NCBI GenBank assembly: GCA_041674745.1
Contig: JBAYVD010000005.1
Coordinates: 124,001-188,000 of the forward strand
Reading direction: 5' to 3'
Source of the DNA: UBA2040 sp041674745
Lineage (GTDB): Bacteria > Bacteroidota > Bacteroidia > Flavobacteriales_D > Crocinitomicaceae
DNA length: 64,000 nucleotides
Both the position numbers and the translations under genes were made by a program. Each line of letters opens with the position of its first letter. Within the stretch, counting starts at the first letter, position 1. Shown in pieces: positions 25,567-37,000 of this stretch. A model generated the notes under the pieces. That model did not search any database. It saw nothing but the letters and a program-made list of their open reading frames with translations, and had not been told where the DNA came from.

Positions 25567-25631
25567 TTTTTAGCTAGCCTTTCAAAAACTTTCTTCAAAA
25601 TTCTAGATTAGAAATCATCATTTGACAAAAA

Positions 25632-25663
25632 GAGCTTACATTTATTTGGAAACAAATAAGCTC
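25632..25663 (+). promoter_or_regulatory. Hairpin in the leader of the GMC gene
   Basis: GAGCTTA (25632-25638) pairs with TAAGCTC (25657-25663), and a competing inner stem TTATTTG/CAAATAA with a GAAA loop overlaps it. It lies just before the ATG at 25671. It may be a weak terminator for the U32 gene, an operator or a leader structure; nothing distinguishes these. Confidence 0.3.
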
Positions 25664-25670
25664 GTTGTAG

Positions 25671-27248
25671 ATGGAAGATGCTCAATTGGATTATGATTAC
25701 ATCATTATCGGCAGTGGTTTTGGCGGTTCTGTAAGTGCCTTGCGCTTGTCCGAAAAAGGCTACAAAGTCTTGGTGGTTGAAAAAGGGAAATGGTTTCAAG
25801 CAGCGGATTTCCCAAAAACCAACTGGAATTTCAAAAAATGGCTCTGGTTACCCGGTTTGCGCTTTTTCGGCATTATGAAACTTTCGATTTTCAAACATGT
25901 CGCCATCCTTTCTGGAACAGGAGTTGGCGGCGGTTCACTGGTTTATGCCAATACACTTCCGATTCCGAAAACAACTTTTTTCACGACAGGCAGTTGGGCG
26001 GAATTAAACGATTGGGAAACCGATTTGCACCCTTTTTATCAGACTGCTCTGCACATGTTGGGGGCTACCAAAAATCCTACATTATTTGATGGAGATCGAG
26101 CACTACAAACGCTAAGTGAAAATTTAGGTATTCCAACGAATTTTGAAGCAACCGATGTCGCCGTCTATTTTGGCGAGGCGAATGTGAAAAACCCAGATCC
26201 GTATTTTGACGGTGAAGGTCCAGAGCGTGTTGGTTGCAATTTTTGTGGGGCTTGCATGACCGGCTGTCGGAACAATTCCAAAAATACCTTGGACAAAAAT
26301 TACCTGTATTTTGCTCAGAAAAAAGGGGCGGAAATATTGGCAGAAAAAGAAGTTTGTGATGTTCGCCCAATCAATCAAACAGATGGCGCAACGGGTTACG
26401 AAGTCACGCTGCGGTCCAGCACGAAACGCTTTCAAAAAAAGACACATTTCAAAACCAAAGGCGTCATTTTTTCGGGTGGCGTACTCGGTACTGTGAAACT
26501 ACTCCTTCAACTCAAAAAAAAATCGCTCCCAAACCTTTCCAATAAAGTTGGCGACGATGTTCGCACCAATAACGAAACCTTGATCAGTGTTTCCAGTTTG
26601 GAAAAAGACAAAAACCTTTCGCAAGGCGTTGCCATTGGCAGCATTTTGCATCCAGATGAAAACAGTCATCTAGAAATTTGTCGCTACGCAGAAGGTTCGG
26701 ATGCTTGGAAACTCGTTCATTTTCCCTTTGTAACCGGCAACAATGTCTTTGTTCGATTAGGGAAAGTTGTGTTGGAATGGGTGAAATCTCCCGCACACTA
26801 TTTCAAAATCTACTTCAAAAATTCTTGGTCTAAAAGTACGGTTGTTCTGCTTTTTATGCAAACCTTGGATAGCACCTTGAAATTCAAACGAAACTTTTTT
26901 GGCCAAATGGTTTCGCGTATGAGTTCGGGTAAAAAACCTTCTGCCTTCATTCCAGAATCGATTGAATTGGTGAAACAATACAGCAAAATCATCCATGGAA
27001 AAAGTACATCGTTTGCCTTGGAAACGTTGGCAGGCATTCCTTCCACAGCGCACGTTTTAGGCGGTGCAGTGATGGGAAAAGACGCAAACACAGGAGTGAT
27101 TAACAAAAACAATGAAGTCTTTGGTTACCAAGATCTGTACGTAATCGATGGTTCGATGATTTCAGCGAATCCAGGCGTCAATCCTTCGCTTTCCATTACG
27201 GCGATTGCGGAAAGAGCCATGGCACAAATTGAAAAAAAGTCCGTTTAA
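25671..27248 (+). CDS. GMC-family FAD oxidoreductase
   Basis: 525 residues. The N-terminal FAD-binding motif is IIIGSGFGGSVSALRLSEKG; GTGVGGGSLVYANTL and the C-terminal TAHVLGGAVMGKD plus VIDGSMISANPGVNPSLSITA complete a GMC-oxidoreductase fold of the cholesterol-oxidase-like branch. An unusual Cys-rich segment FCGACMTGCRNNSKNTLDKNYL, present in several GMC relatives, might bind a metal or an Fe-S cluster. The substrate is unknown; sterol-like or long-chain alcohol oxidation is possible. It is preceded by a small hairpin (25632-25663). Confidence 0.85.
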   Translation: MEDAQLDYDYIIIGSGFGGSVSALRLSEKGYKVLVVEKGKWFQAADFPKTNWNFKKWLWLPGLRFFGIMKLSIFKHVAILSGTGVGGGSLVYANTLPIPKTTFFTTGSWAELNDWETDLHPFYQTALHMLGATKNPTLFDGDRALQTLSENLGIPTNFEATDVAVYFGEANVKNPDPYFDGEGPERVGCNFCGACMTGCRNNSKNTLDKNYLYFAQKKGAEILAEKEVCDVRPINQTDGATGYEVTLRSSTKRFQKKTHFKTKGVIFSGGVLGTVKLLLQLKKKSLPNLSNKVGDDVRTNNETLISVSSLEKDKNLSQGVAIGSILHPDENSHLEICRYAEGSDAWKLVHFPFVTGNNVFVRLGKVVLEWVKSPAHYFKIYFKNSWSKSTVVLLFMQTLDSTLKFKRNFFGQMVSRMSSGKKPSAFIPESIELVKQYSKIIHGKSTSFALETLAGIPSTAHVLGGAVMGKDANTGVINKNNEVFGYQDLYVIDGSMISANPGVNPSLSITAIAERAMAQIEKKSV

Positions 27249-27316
27249 CCACTACCGCGCTTCTTCCTGCATACAAAAACCAGTAGAAATTACTATTTTC
27301 ATCTAAAATATCAATC

Positions 27317-28597
27317 ATGTTGGATACCCTTCTGCAAACCATACCCAAAGACAGTATCAATTTTTTACTTGTGGTGATTTTCTCTTTGTTGATCGGTTTA
27401 GAGCAGAGAAATCAGCACAATTTTGATAAAAACGAAAGTCGTTTCGGTACCGACCGCACCTTTACGTTAATCGGTATTTTAGGCTACGTTCTCTACGTTT
27501 TAAGTCCGCAGAATTTGATGTTGTTCATGGGCGGAGGCATTGTCATTGGTTTTTTAATGGGATTGTACTACACATCGAAAATGAAGGCGACCAATGAATT
27601 TGGCATTACTTCCATCATCATTGCTTTCATTACCTATTGCTTGGCACCATTGATCTACACGCAATCCAATTGGTTGGTGATTTTAATTGTCGTTTCCGTT
27701 TTGATTTTAGCGGAAATGAAAAAGTCTTTCATTGATTTCTCAAAAAAATTGGACCAGCACGAATTCAGTACTTTGGCTAAGTTTTTAGTCATTGCTGGGG
27801 TGATTCTCCCTTTGTTGCCCAACGACATCATCAGTGAAAATTTCAACTTTTCACCCTACAAATTTTGGTTGGCGATTGTGGCCGTTTCGGGTATTTCGTA
27901 CATCAGTTATTTGCTGAAAAAGTTTGTTTTTCCAAAATCAGGCATCTTGCTCACAGGAATTTTAGGCGGATTGTACAGCAGCACCGCCACCACGATTATC
28001 TTAGCGCGACAAAGCAAAAAAACACCGGGCGACAAACAAATTTCAGCCGCCATCATTCTGGCCACCACCATGATGTATTTGCGGATATTTCTGTTGGCCT
28101 TGTTTTTCAATCAAACCCTAGCGTGGCACTTGGCGCCCGCTTTTGCCGTAATGATTCTGCTTTCCGGTGGATTGGCGTTTTATTTTTCTAAAAAAGCATT
28201 TAAAACAGGACTTCCCCTCACTGACGTAAACACAGAGAACAGCCAAACGAATCCCTTGGAATTTAAAACTTCCTTGCTCTTTGGTGCTCTTTTTATCTTT
28301 TTTGCGGTACTGACGAGCTTCATCACCCAACATTTTGGTGGAAAAGGAATCAATGTGCTTTCTTTTTTGGTCGGTGTTACCGATATCGATCCTTTTATCA
28401 TCAATTTACTCCAAAGTAAATTCGAATTGGCTAGTTCGTTTTTGGTAATGGCCATCGTGAATGCCACCACCAGCAACAATTTATTGAAAATGATTTATGG
28501 TTTGTCGCTGTCGGATAAATCCATTCACCGTGACTTAGTGGTCGGCTTCGGAATTCTTGTCTTTTTTGGATTGGTAGTTTCTTTTGTTTTTCTTTGA
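27317..28597 (+). CDS. MgtC/SapB family membrane protein with DUF4010
   Basis: 426 residues with about 12 hydrophobic segments. The first third matches MgtC/SapB (LLVVIFSLLIGLEQRNQ, then RTFTLIGILGYVLY), and the rest the DUF4010 membrane domain (LYSSTATTIILARQSKK, FLVGVTDIDPFIINLLQ and the VNATTSNNLLKMIYG end). This two-domain arrangement is common in Bacteroidota. The protein is inner membrane; MgtC relatives are linked to magnesium and acid tolerance, but the role of the DUF4010 form is unknown. Confidence 0.9.
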   Translation: MLDTLLQTIPKDSINFLLVVIFSLLIGLEQRNQHNFDKNESRFGTDRTFTLIGILGYVLYVLSPQNLMLFMGGGIVIGFLMGLYYTSKMKATNEFGITSIIIAFITYCLAPLIYTQSNWLVILIVVSVLILAEMKKSFIDFSKKLDQHEFSTLAKFLVIAGVILPLLPNDIISENFNFSPYKFWLAIVAVSGISYISYLLKKFVFPKSGILLTGILGGLYSSTATTIILARQSKKTPGDKQISAAIILATTMMYLRIFLLALFFNQTLAWHLAPAFAVMILLSGGLAFYFSKKAFKTGLPLTDVNTENSQTNPLEFKTSLLFGALFIFFAVLTSFITQHFGGKGINVLSFLVGVTDIDPFIINLLQSKFELASSFLVMAIVNATTSNNLLKMIYGLSLSDKSIHRDLVVGFGILVFFGLVVSFVFL

Positions 28598-28611
28598 TTT
28601 AAAACCATTGA

Positions 28612-30147
28612 ATGATTCACAAAACACCCACGCTTCCTAAACTCCTCCTTTTTCTTTTGTTGGGCCTTGTGGTGATGGATCGGATTTTCACCTTGCAGCA
28701 TTTTGGTTTCCTTTACACCGACATCGATCAAGTGATTTTATGGAATGGCGCCATTGATTACGCACAAGGAAATTTCTATGAACCCTATTTTTACGGTCAA
28801 GCGTACAATTTCATGTTGGAGTCGCTGCTTGCCGTACCACTGATTTGGATGAATATCCCCGTTAACGAGGCGCTCCCAATCGTGACTTCCTTCCTAACTC
28901 TTCTGCCCTATGTGGTTTTAGCATTCTTATTTTTCAAGAAAAAACAATTCTTCTGGGCGTATTTCGTTCTTGCTTTTCCCTTGTTTCTGCCCTTAGATTT
29001 TCAACTTTTAACGACACTTCCACGCGGTTTTGTGCAGGCGTATTTGTTTCTTCCTTTGCTTTTTTTGCCGCTATTTTGGCCGCAACACAAATTTGCTCTT
29101 CCTATGCTTTTCATTGGTACGGGTCTGTGCTTTATTGCCAACCCAAGTTCGATCTTGATCACACTTCCTTTGTTTGTTTTTATCGCCAGTTCATATTTTA
29201 AAGAAAAGCGTCTGTATTTGAATGCGCTTTGGATGATTCCCATACTATTCCTCGGTCAATTGGCATCCTACTTTTATCAATTACATCCCAAACGAATCCG
29301 ACACGAACTGGTTGGTTTGAAACTGGATGCTGGCACTTTCAAGGCGAGTTTTGGCAACCAACACCTGTTTGAAAATCTATTTCCTTTTGTTTCGCTTGGG
29401 GGATTTCTTTACCCTCTTTTGTTCCTTGCTTTGGCCGTCATCGCTTGGAAAAAGGGAAAAAAGAAGGCTTTTGTTTTGATTGTGTCAACGCTAATCGTTC
29501 TCCTGTTTTCTATGGCCGTGCCTAAATTTCAAGAAGGGTATGAAGGAGCGGGAATTTTCTTTACGTCGAGTCGTTTGTATCTTTCTCTGCCTTTGCTTTT
29601 TTTACTGTCTCTATTCTTCACATTTGAAAACCGTCCAATAAAACCAGTATTCCAATTTCTAGTCATGGGTATTGCACTTCTGTCTGTCATCCTTCGGAAT
29701 GACCATTTGGATGAAAAAATTGGAATGAAAGTGGAAAATATTGTTTTCCCTATCTCCAAAAATGAGGAATTATTGAAACGAACCGACGATTTGGTTTCAA
29801 TAGCAAGCAAATACAACGTCGACGTAATTGTCAACCAAAATGAACCGGGCTGGGATTACCTTTTGGATATTGAGACGTATGCTTTTCATGCGTTGCGACC
29901 CGACTTTTATCCCCAACTTATTTGCCTCCGACTGTTGAATGATCGAAGAAGTTGGTTGTACACGCCTGCGATGAAAGGAAAAACTATTTTGTTGAACGGA
30001 ATGACACTTTCCGACTCGCTATTGAAACCATTCGACTCTGAAATTTTGTCCCCAAATCAAGTGGTGATTAAAAACAATCAACTGCCTTTGGATACACTCT
30101 TCGTTCAATTGGAACGAAAATTTGGGTTAACTTTCAATAAGCACTAG
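28612..30147 (+). CDS. Polytopic membrane protein, possible GT-C glycosyltransferase
   Basis: 511 residues, about 10-11 membrane spans and a soluble C-terminal domain from about 390. The first external loop has a DIDQVILWNGAIDYAQGNFYEPYFYGQ segment typical in outline of GT-C enzymes (acidic residues after TM1, then aromatic residues), but no clear family signature is seen. It begins 14 nt after the MgtC-like gene. It resembles the product at 5826-7253 in layout and not detectably in sequence. Confidence 0.5.
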   Translation: MIHKTPTLPKLLLFLLLGLVVMDRIFTLQHFGFLYTDIDQVILWNGAIDYAQGNFYEPYFYGQAYNFMLESLLAVPLIWMNIPVNEALPIVTSFLTLLPYVVLAFLFFKKKQFFWAYFVLAFPLFLPLDFQLLTTLPRGFVQAYLFLPLLFLPLFWPQHKFALPMLFIGTGLCFIANPSSILITLPLFVFIASSYFKEKRLYLNALWMIPILFLGQLASYFYQLHPKRIRHELVGLKLDAGTFKASFGNQHLFENLFPFVSLGGFLYPLLFLALAVIAWKKGKKKAFVLIVSTLIVLLFSMAVPKFQEGYEGAGIFFTSSRLYLSLPLLFLLSLFFTFENRPIKPVFQFLVMGIALLSVILRNDHLDEKIGMKVENIVFPISKNEELLKRTDDLVSIASKYNVDVIVNQNEPGWDYLLDIETYAFHALRPDFYPQLICLRLLNDRRSWLYTPAMKGKTILLNGMTLSDSLLKPFDSEILSPNQVVIKNNQLPLDTLFVQLERKFGLTFNKH

Positions 30148-30292
30148 ACGAAAACGCAAAAAATCGTCGCAAAAACTTATCCTCGCGATGCGGTCGTAAA
30201 TTCTTTATTTTTTAATGCTAAAAGCATAGTAAGTCGTATAAATGACGTAAGAAAGTCCGCGAATTTCCGTTATAAAATGTTGAACGGGCAGT

Positions 30293-30300
30293 TAATTTTG
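30293..30300 (+). promoter_or_regulatory. -7 box 5 nt before an ATG
   Basis: TAATTTTG followed by AAAAA and the ATG at 30306, another case in which the predicted transcription start falls on or near the start codon. An in-frame ATG at 30318 is an alternative. Confidence 0.4.
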
Positions 30301-30305
30301 AAAAA

Positions 30306-30896
30306 ATGAAAAAGAACATGCACAACATTGGAAAAAAAATCAAGGAAATTCGATTAACAAAAGGCTTTTCACAGGAAGAGTTGGCAGAAAGATCTCAATT
30401 AAATCTTCGTACCATTCAACGAATAGAAAAACAAGAAACAGAACCGAGAGGTAAAACACTTCATCTTCTCTGCCATGCGTTGGAACTAAACCTTGAAGAA
30501 ATACAACCCGATAAGAGTCAAAACACTAAAAATACTTGGGGAGCTTCGGCTTTGAATCTCATCTATCTAGTTTTATTAAATCTATTTTTCATCACGATAA
30601 TCAATTTCATGACTTTAGATGTGGAAGCGACACTCAACAGCCGAGTCGGAGGATTTTTGCTGAGCTTTTGTATCCCTTTTGTCGTCATTTATTTTACTCA
30701 AAACATGAAACCAACTCAAAGAGTATTGAAATTTGGTGGTGGGTATATTTTTGACATTCTTTTTTTGTTCACCATTCAAGGTTGGCACGAAGGTATGAAA
30801 GCAGGTATTCAAACTGGGCTTTTTCTCTGTTTAATTGTGTCAATTGGCACGTTGTTTTATGGTGATAGCTTGATGAGAAAAGAATTATTTGAATAA
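30306..30896 (+). CDS. XRE-family regulator with C-terminal membrane domain
   Basis: 196 residues. The N-terminal 65 form an XRE helix-turn-helix (IGKKIKEIRLTKGFSQEELAERSQLNLRTIQRIEKQE), the rest four hydrophobic segments. This membrane-tethered design would keep the DNA-binding domain at the cytoplasmic face; the signal sensed is unknown. It sits in a gap of 158 nt upstream and 161 nt downstream before polA and is probably monocistronic. Confidence 0.75.
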   Translation: MKKNMHNIGKKIKEIRLTKGFSQEELAERSQLNLRTIQRIEKQETEPRGKTLHLLCHALELNLEEIQPDKSQNTKNTWGASALNLIYLVLLNLFFITIINFMTLDVEATLNSRVGGFLLSFCIPFVVIYFTQNMKPTQRVLKFGGGYIFDILFLFTIQGWHEGMKAGIQTGLFLCLIVSIGTLFYGDSLMRKELFE

Positions 30897-31057
30897 ATGA
30901 TAGAGTGAATTTCCTTGAAACTCTACCGTTTGATGTTTGAAAACCACTCACTATTTCTCTCAAATTTCACTACTTTTAATTCCTCAACGAAATTGAAGGG
31001 AAATTGGTGATTTTTTAGAATTGTCAATTGACCATTCTCAATTGCCAATTAAAAAAA

Positions 31058-33862
31058 ATGCTTACACCCGTAGTAGACAAAAAAATATTCCTTTTAGACG
31101 CTTTTGCCCTGATTTACAGAGCGTATTTCGCTTTTGCTAAAAATCCTCGTGTGAATTCAAAAGGTCAAAATACCAGTGCGGCTTTTGGCTTTACCAATGC
31201 CATGATCGATATCATTCAAAAAGAAAAACCGACACACATGGCCGTGGTTTTTGATGCTCCGGGCGGAGCGACCAATCGAATGGAAGATTTTGCAGCCTAC
31301 AAAGCGAACCGAGAGGAAATGCCCGAAGACATTCGTTCCATGTTGGAACCCATCAAAGAAATCATCAAAGCGTTTCACATTCCCATGTTGATGTTGCCCG
31401 GTTTTGAAGCCGACGACATCATTGGTACGCTGGCGAAAATGGCTGAAAAAGAAGGTTTCCAAACTTACATGATGACGCCCGACAAAGATTTTGGTCAATT
31501 GGTTTCTGAAAATATATTCATCTACAAACCCGGTCGTGGAAAAGATCCTGCTTCCATCATGGGTGTGAAAGAAGTTTGCGAGAAATTTGAAGTGGAGCAC
31601 CCGCTGCAAGTCATCGACGTTTTGGGTATGTGGGGCGATGCCGTCGACAATATTCCTGGCATTCCTGGAGTCGGTGAAAAAACGGCGAAAAAATTCATCA
31701 AAGACTACGGTTCGATGGAAAATCTTTTCAAAAACACGGCGGATTTGAAAGGGAAAATGAAGGAAAATGTGGAGAATTTCCAAGAACAAGGTTTACTCTC
31801 CAAAATGTTGGCCACCATCATCATTGATGTTCCCGTTCCTTTCGACCCTATCGATTTGCGTTTGGATGAACCCGACAAAGAGGCAGTCCTTAAAATATTT
31901 ACCGAATTAGAATTCAGAAACCTGGCAAAACGTGTTATCGGCGAAGAAATCGTTGTAACGGCGGCAGGCAATAGCGAAGACGGTCAATTGGATTTGTTTG
32001 GTCAGCAAAGTTTGGTTGTGAACCAAGAACCGATGACTACGGCTGAATTGAAAACCATTGCCACGGAAAAACCGTCGTATCATTTGGTGAATACACCGGA
32101 AGAACGCTCAAAATTGTTGGGCTTGCTCTTGCAACAAACCCAAGTTTGTTTTGATACTGAAACCACCAGTTTGGATGCTCTGCACGCTGATTTGGTTGGT
32201 ATTGCTTTCTCTTTCAAAGAGCGGGAAGGCTATTATGTTGCAGTTCCGAAAGAGTTTTCCGAAGCAAAAAAAATTGTCGATTTCTTCGAACCGTTTTTCT
32301 CCAACACGAAAATTGAGAAAATTGCGCACAACATCAAATACGATTTGCAAGTTTTGAACCGTTACCAAATGAAAGTCGCTGAACCGACATTTGATACCAT
32401 GATTGCGCATTATTTGATTCAACCTGAATCGAAGCAATCCATGGATTTCTTAGCGGAATATTACTTGCGCTACATGCCTGTTTCCATTGAAGCCTTGATT
32501 GGCAAAAAAGGCAAAGGCCAAGGAAATATGGGTGATTTGGCACCTGAAGAAATTGTCGATTACGCCTGTGAAGACGCGGATATAACTTTTCAATTGAAAC
32601 AAATTTTTGAACCAGAAATTCAAAAACCGCATTTGAAAGATTTGTTCTACATCATGGAAATGCCCTTGGTTGAAATTCTTCGCGCAATGGAATTTGAAGG
32701 CGTTGCTATTGATGTAGATGGGTTGAAAAAGTACTCAGAAGAACTCGCCATCACCTTAATTGAATTGGAGAAACAAATCAAAAGTTTCGTGGATTTCGAT
32801 TTCAATGTCGATTCGCCAAAGCAACTAGGCGAAGTGTTGTTCGATCATTTGAAAATATCTTCCAAAGCGAAAAAAACAAAAACGGGGCAATACGCAACAT
32901 CCGAAGATATCTTGGTAAAACACGAAAAAGACCACGAAATTATTCCGTTAATTTTGGATTATCGTCAGTTGCGGAAATTGAAAAGCACCTATGTGGATCC
33001 GTTGCCAACACTTTGCGACGCAGTCGATGGACGCATTCACACCAGTTACATGCAAACCGTTACGGCAACTGGTCGATTGAGTTCAAACAGTCCCAACTTG
33101 CAAAACATTCCCATCCGCAGTGAGCGGGGAAAGGAAATCCGTAAAATGTTTATTCCGCGTAGCCCAGAATTCAAATTGCTTGCCGCGGATTACTCGCAAA
33201 TTGAGTTGCGCATCATCGCCGCTTTGAGCGAAGACAAAAACATGATTGAAGCGTTCCAAAAAGGACACGATATTCACGCAGCAACGGCAGCAAAAGTATT
33301 TCACGTTGCCTTGGAAGAAGTCACGCGTGACCAACGTAGCTCAGCCAAAGCAGTGAACTTTGGAATTATTTACGGCCAAGGCGCCTTCGGTTTGGCACAA
33401 AATCTAGGTATTTCTAGAACCGAAGCCAAGGGAATCATTGACGGTTATTTCGAGGAATACGGTTCCATTAAAACCTACATGGACAAAGCCGTAAACGATG
33501 CGCGTGAAAATGGGTATGTGGAAACAATTATGAAACGTCGACGCTACTTACCCGACATCAGTTCAGCAAACGCAGTGGTTCGCGGTTTTGCCGAACGGAA
33601 TGCCATCAACGCGCCGATTCAAGGTTCTGCTGCCGATATTATAAAATTGGCCATGGTAGCGGTGCACAACGCGATGAAAGATAAAAATTTACAATCACGC
33701 ATGATCTTGCAAGTGCATGATGAATTGGTTTTTGATGTACACATCGATGAAATGGAGACGATAAAAACATTGGTAAAAACAGCCATGGAGCACGCGATTA
33801 AAATCACCGTTCCAATGGAAGTGGAAATGGAAATCGGTGACAATTGGTTGGATGCACATTGA
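31058..33862 (+). CDS. polA: DNA polymerase I
   Basis: 934 residues from the ATG at 31058 (an upstream in-frame TTG at 31028 lies in non-coding-looking sequence). Three domains are intact: the 5'-3' exonuclease/flap domain (LLDAFALIYRAYFAF, GFEADDIIGTLAK), a 3'-5' proofreading exonuclease with Asp366 and Glu368 in FDTETTSLDA and YACEDADITFQ, and the polymerase domain (ADYSQIELRI, KAVNFGIIYGQG, LQVHDELVFDV). It fills Okazaki-fragment gaps and repairs DNA. Unlike many Bacteroidota polymerases, the proofreading residues appear conserved. Confidence 0.97.
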   Translation: MLTPVVDKKIFLLDAFALIYRAYFAFAKNPRVNSKGQNTSAAFGFTNAMIDIIQKEKPTHMAVVFDAPGGATNRMEDFAAYKANREEMPEDIRSMLEPIKEIIKAFHIPMLMLPGFEADDIIGTLAKMAEKEGFQTYMMTPDKDFGQLVSENIFIYKPGRGKDPASIMGVKEVCEKFEVEHPLQVIDVLGMWGDAVDNIPGIPGVGEKTAKKFIKDYGSMENLFKNTADLKGKMKENVENFQEQGLLSKMLATIIIDVPVPFDPIDLRLDEPDKEAVLKIFTELEFRNLAKRVIGEEIVVTAAGNSEDGQLDLFGQQSLVVNQEPMTTAELKTIATEKPSYHLVNTPEERSKLLGLLLQQTQVCFDTETTSLDALHADLVGIAFSFKEREGYYVAVPKEFSEAKKIVDFFEPFFSNTKIEKIAHNIKYDLQVLNRYQMKVAEPTFDTMIAHYLIQPESKQSMDFLAEYYLRYMPVSIEALIGKKGKGQGNMGDLAPEEIVDYACEDADITFQLKQIFEPEIQKPHLKDLFYIMEMPLVEILRAMEFEGVAIDVDGLKKYSEELAITLIELEKQIKSFVDFDFNVDSPKQLGEVLFDHLKISSKAKKTKTGQYATSEDILVKHEKDHEIIPLILDYRQLRKLKSTYVDPLPTLCDAVDGRIHTSYMQTVTATGRLSSNSPNLQNIPIRSERGKEIRKMFIPRSPEFKLLAADYSQIELRIIAALSEDKNMIEAFQKGHDIHAATAAKVFHVALEEVTRDQRSSAKAVNFGIIYGQGAFGLAQNLGISRTEAKGIIDGYFEEYGSIKTYMDKAVNDARENGYVETIMKRRRYLPDISSANAVVRGFAERNAINAPIQGSAADIIKLAMVAVHNAMKDKNLQSRMILQVHDELVFDVHIDEMETIKTLVKTAMEHAIKITVPMEVEMEIGDNWLDAH

Positions 33863-33940
33863 CAAATCGGAGTTTAACAAATTTGTAACATTCACTCTTT
33901 TTTCACTATAAATCATTGATATTGTTACTATTATAAATTA

Positions 33941-33948
33941 CTATTTTT
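33941..33948 (+). promoter_or_regulatory. Putative -7 box for the repeat protein
   Basis: TATTTTTG matches TAnnTTTG, 103 nt before the ATG at 34052, so the transcript would carry a leader of about 100 nt. TTG lies 17 nt upstream of the box. Confidence 0.35.
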
Positions 33949-34051
33949 GACTTCTGAAGGAATTTCAGAAAAAATTGAACAACAACTATTAAATATTTAA
34001 CACTTTGGCACAGTTGTGGATTTTCACTCTTCAACCCCAAAATTTTACGTT

Positions 34052-37000
34052 ATGAGAAAAATATACGCACTTATCATTTGTTTCACCTTGGTTCAAATGA
34101 CATTTGGTCAAATTTCGACCAATTACAATGCGAAATGGTTTTTTGGTATCAATACTGGAACCACTTGGCAGACCACCGATGTTCAAAACAAAAACAATTG
34201 GGGTTGGGGATTGACATTGGGAAAATCCTTTAACTACAATACGGGTACTTTGGTCAGTTTTGACATACGCGGACGATTTTTACGTGGTTTTTGGTACGGA
34301 CAAGATCGTCATTCCAGTGATTTTACCGTTCCGAATACCACGTTAAGTCAAGGAGCAACCAATTACAAAGACACGTTGGGCTTTGCCGTTCACAATTTCC
34401 AAACGGAGAATTACAATTTCAATTTGGAATTGGTTATCCACGCCAATCGTTTGCGCGAACGTACGCGTTGGGATGCTTATATTTTTGGTGGAATTGGGTT
34501 AAACTGGAGTCAAACCTACGGGGATTATTTGAACACCGATCAAACAACAGGAGAACAAAGCTTGTACAACTGGGATGTGAACAGCCTCAGCCGTAGCTAC
34601 CTTAAAAAAACCCAAGATGGCGTGTATGAAACTGCTTTGGATGGAAGTCAACAAAACAGCTACAGTTTTAATGCCTCCAGCAGTTTAGGCTTTGGGTTGG
34701 GTTACCAAGTTGGAAAAGCAGTTACAATCGGTGTAGAACACTTGACTACTTTTACCAATTACGACCAATTTGATGGTTTTTCAAAAAATAGCAAATACAA
34801 ACAAGATTTGTATCACTACACGAGTGCCTACATTCAGTTTCGTTTGTTTGGACACGACCGTTACAAAGATGATCCAACACCGGATCGTACTACCACTACA
34901 ACAACGACCAACCAAAACATGCCGCCGGTTGTAACGTACACACAACCTAGAACCTCCGGAACAGAAGTCACAAACCCTAATTACATTGTTCAAGCGAACA
35001 TTACGAATGTATTTGACAAAGAAAACGTCACTTTCACGCAAAACGGAGTCTACAATGGAAGCTTTCTGTACAATGTAAACAGTGATTTATTTAGCTGCAA
35101 TGTAGTTTTGCAACCGGGTCAAAATCTTTTTGAATTAACCGGAAGCAACCAATACGGAACGGATACAAAAACCACGATTGTTATTTACAAACGAGAAGTA
35201 GAAACACCGCCCGTTGTCAGTTATCAACAACCTGGAACGAATCCATTAACCGTCAATAACGCAAATTTCAATGTAATTGGGCGAGTATTGAACGTGAAAA
35301 CAAAAGATCAAGTAGCGGTGAAATTCAACGGACAACCCGTAACGAATTTTTCATTCAATACTTCGAATGGACAAGTTGATTTCCCAGTTGTCTTAAACCT
35401 TGGATCCAACAACGTAGAAATCAAAGGAACGAATACCGCTGGAACCGACACGAAAGTAACGACCATCATTTATCAGCAAATCCAAACGATTCAGCCACCA
35501 GTAGTTTATTACACCGATCCTATTTCAACACCAACAACCGTTGGCACTGCCAATTTCACCATTCGTGGAAAAATTGTGAACGTGGAAAACAACGCGAATG
35601 TGATTTTCAAACAGAATGGAACCAGCAGAACCAATTTCAGTTCCAATCCGACAACCGATGATTTTGTTTGCACAGTGGTTTTATCCCCTGGACAAAATAT
35701 TTTTGAATTGTACGGAACGAATGCTGCAGGAACCGCTTCGGCTTCCACGGTCATCAATTATGAACGTCAAATTGCGACGAAAAACCCTCCAATTGTATCC
35801 ATTTCCAACCCGAACAGTAGTCCAGCAAGTGTAAACAATGCCAACTTCCAATTCAGTGGAACGGTGTTGAATGTAACGGCTAAAAGTCAAGTTACTTTTT
35901 TGGTAAACGGAACTGCAAACAATGGATTCAGCTTCAACGCAACCAATGGTAGTGTTTTGGCTAGTTTAACCTTGAACCCTGGAGCCAACACCATTTATTT
36001 AAAAGGAACCAATGTGGATGGAATGGACAGCAAAGAAGTAACGGTTGTTTATACACCTGTTCAAACAGTTCAAGCGCCTGTTGTTACTTATGTAAACCCA
36101 TCCAACAATCCATTAAATGTTACCACGAACTCTTATGCAGTTCAAGCTACCGTTACGAATGTAAGCACACCAAGCGGGATTAACATTGTCTGCAACGGTC
36201 AAAATGTCAATGTTTTTGCCTACAACAATGGGCTATTAAATTTCAATTTAAATCTGGTGCAAGGTGCCAACGTATTGACTGTAACGGGAACCAATACAGC
36301 TGGAAGCGATTCAAAAACCACCACCATTTTCTATCAGCCGATTTCAACAGTTGTTCCACCAGTTGTAAATTTCGTCAACCCGTCTAGCAATCCATTGAAT
36401 GTTTCCGTAGCGAACTATAGTGTTCAAGCCAACGTACTGAATGTAGCAAGCAAAAATGATATTACCGTAAAAATTAATGGTGTTGCGACGGCTAATTTCA
36501 CCTATTCCAGCACCTCCAAAATGGTGAATTTCACAACGTCTTTGGTTGTTGGTGCCAATAGTATCGAAGTAAAAGGTACCAATACAGCGGGAAGCGATAC
36601 AAAAACAACCACCATAGTTTACCGTGAACCGGCGCCTCAAACTCCACCGACCGTTCATATCGTACAACCTGTTTCAAGTCCATTGACTGTAAACAATGCT
36701 CCTTATACGGTATTGGCCGATGTAACGGAAATCAGCAATGCAAATGAAGTAGCGGTGAAAGTGAATGGATTGGCCATTAGCGGTTATTCTGTAAACATTG
36801 CCCAACAAAAGGTAACCATTCCTTCGACTTTAATGGAAGGAACGAACGTGTTTTTAATTACGGTGACTACTTCAACTGGAACAGCCAATGATTCCAAAAC
36901 CATCATCTACCAAAAACCGGTGGTCGTTTTGCCACCAGCCATAACCTACACATCACCTTCAACGCCAGGAAATACGGTTGATTACAATCAATTTACGATG

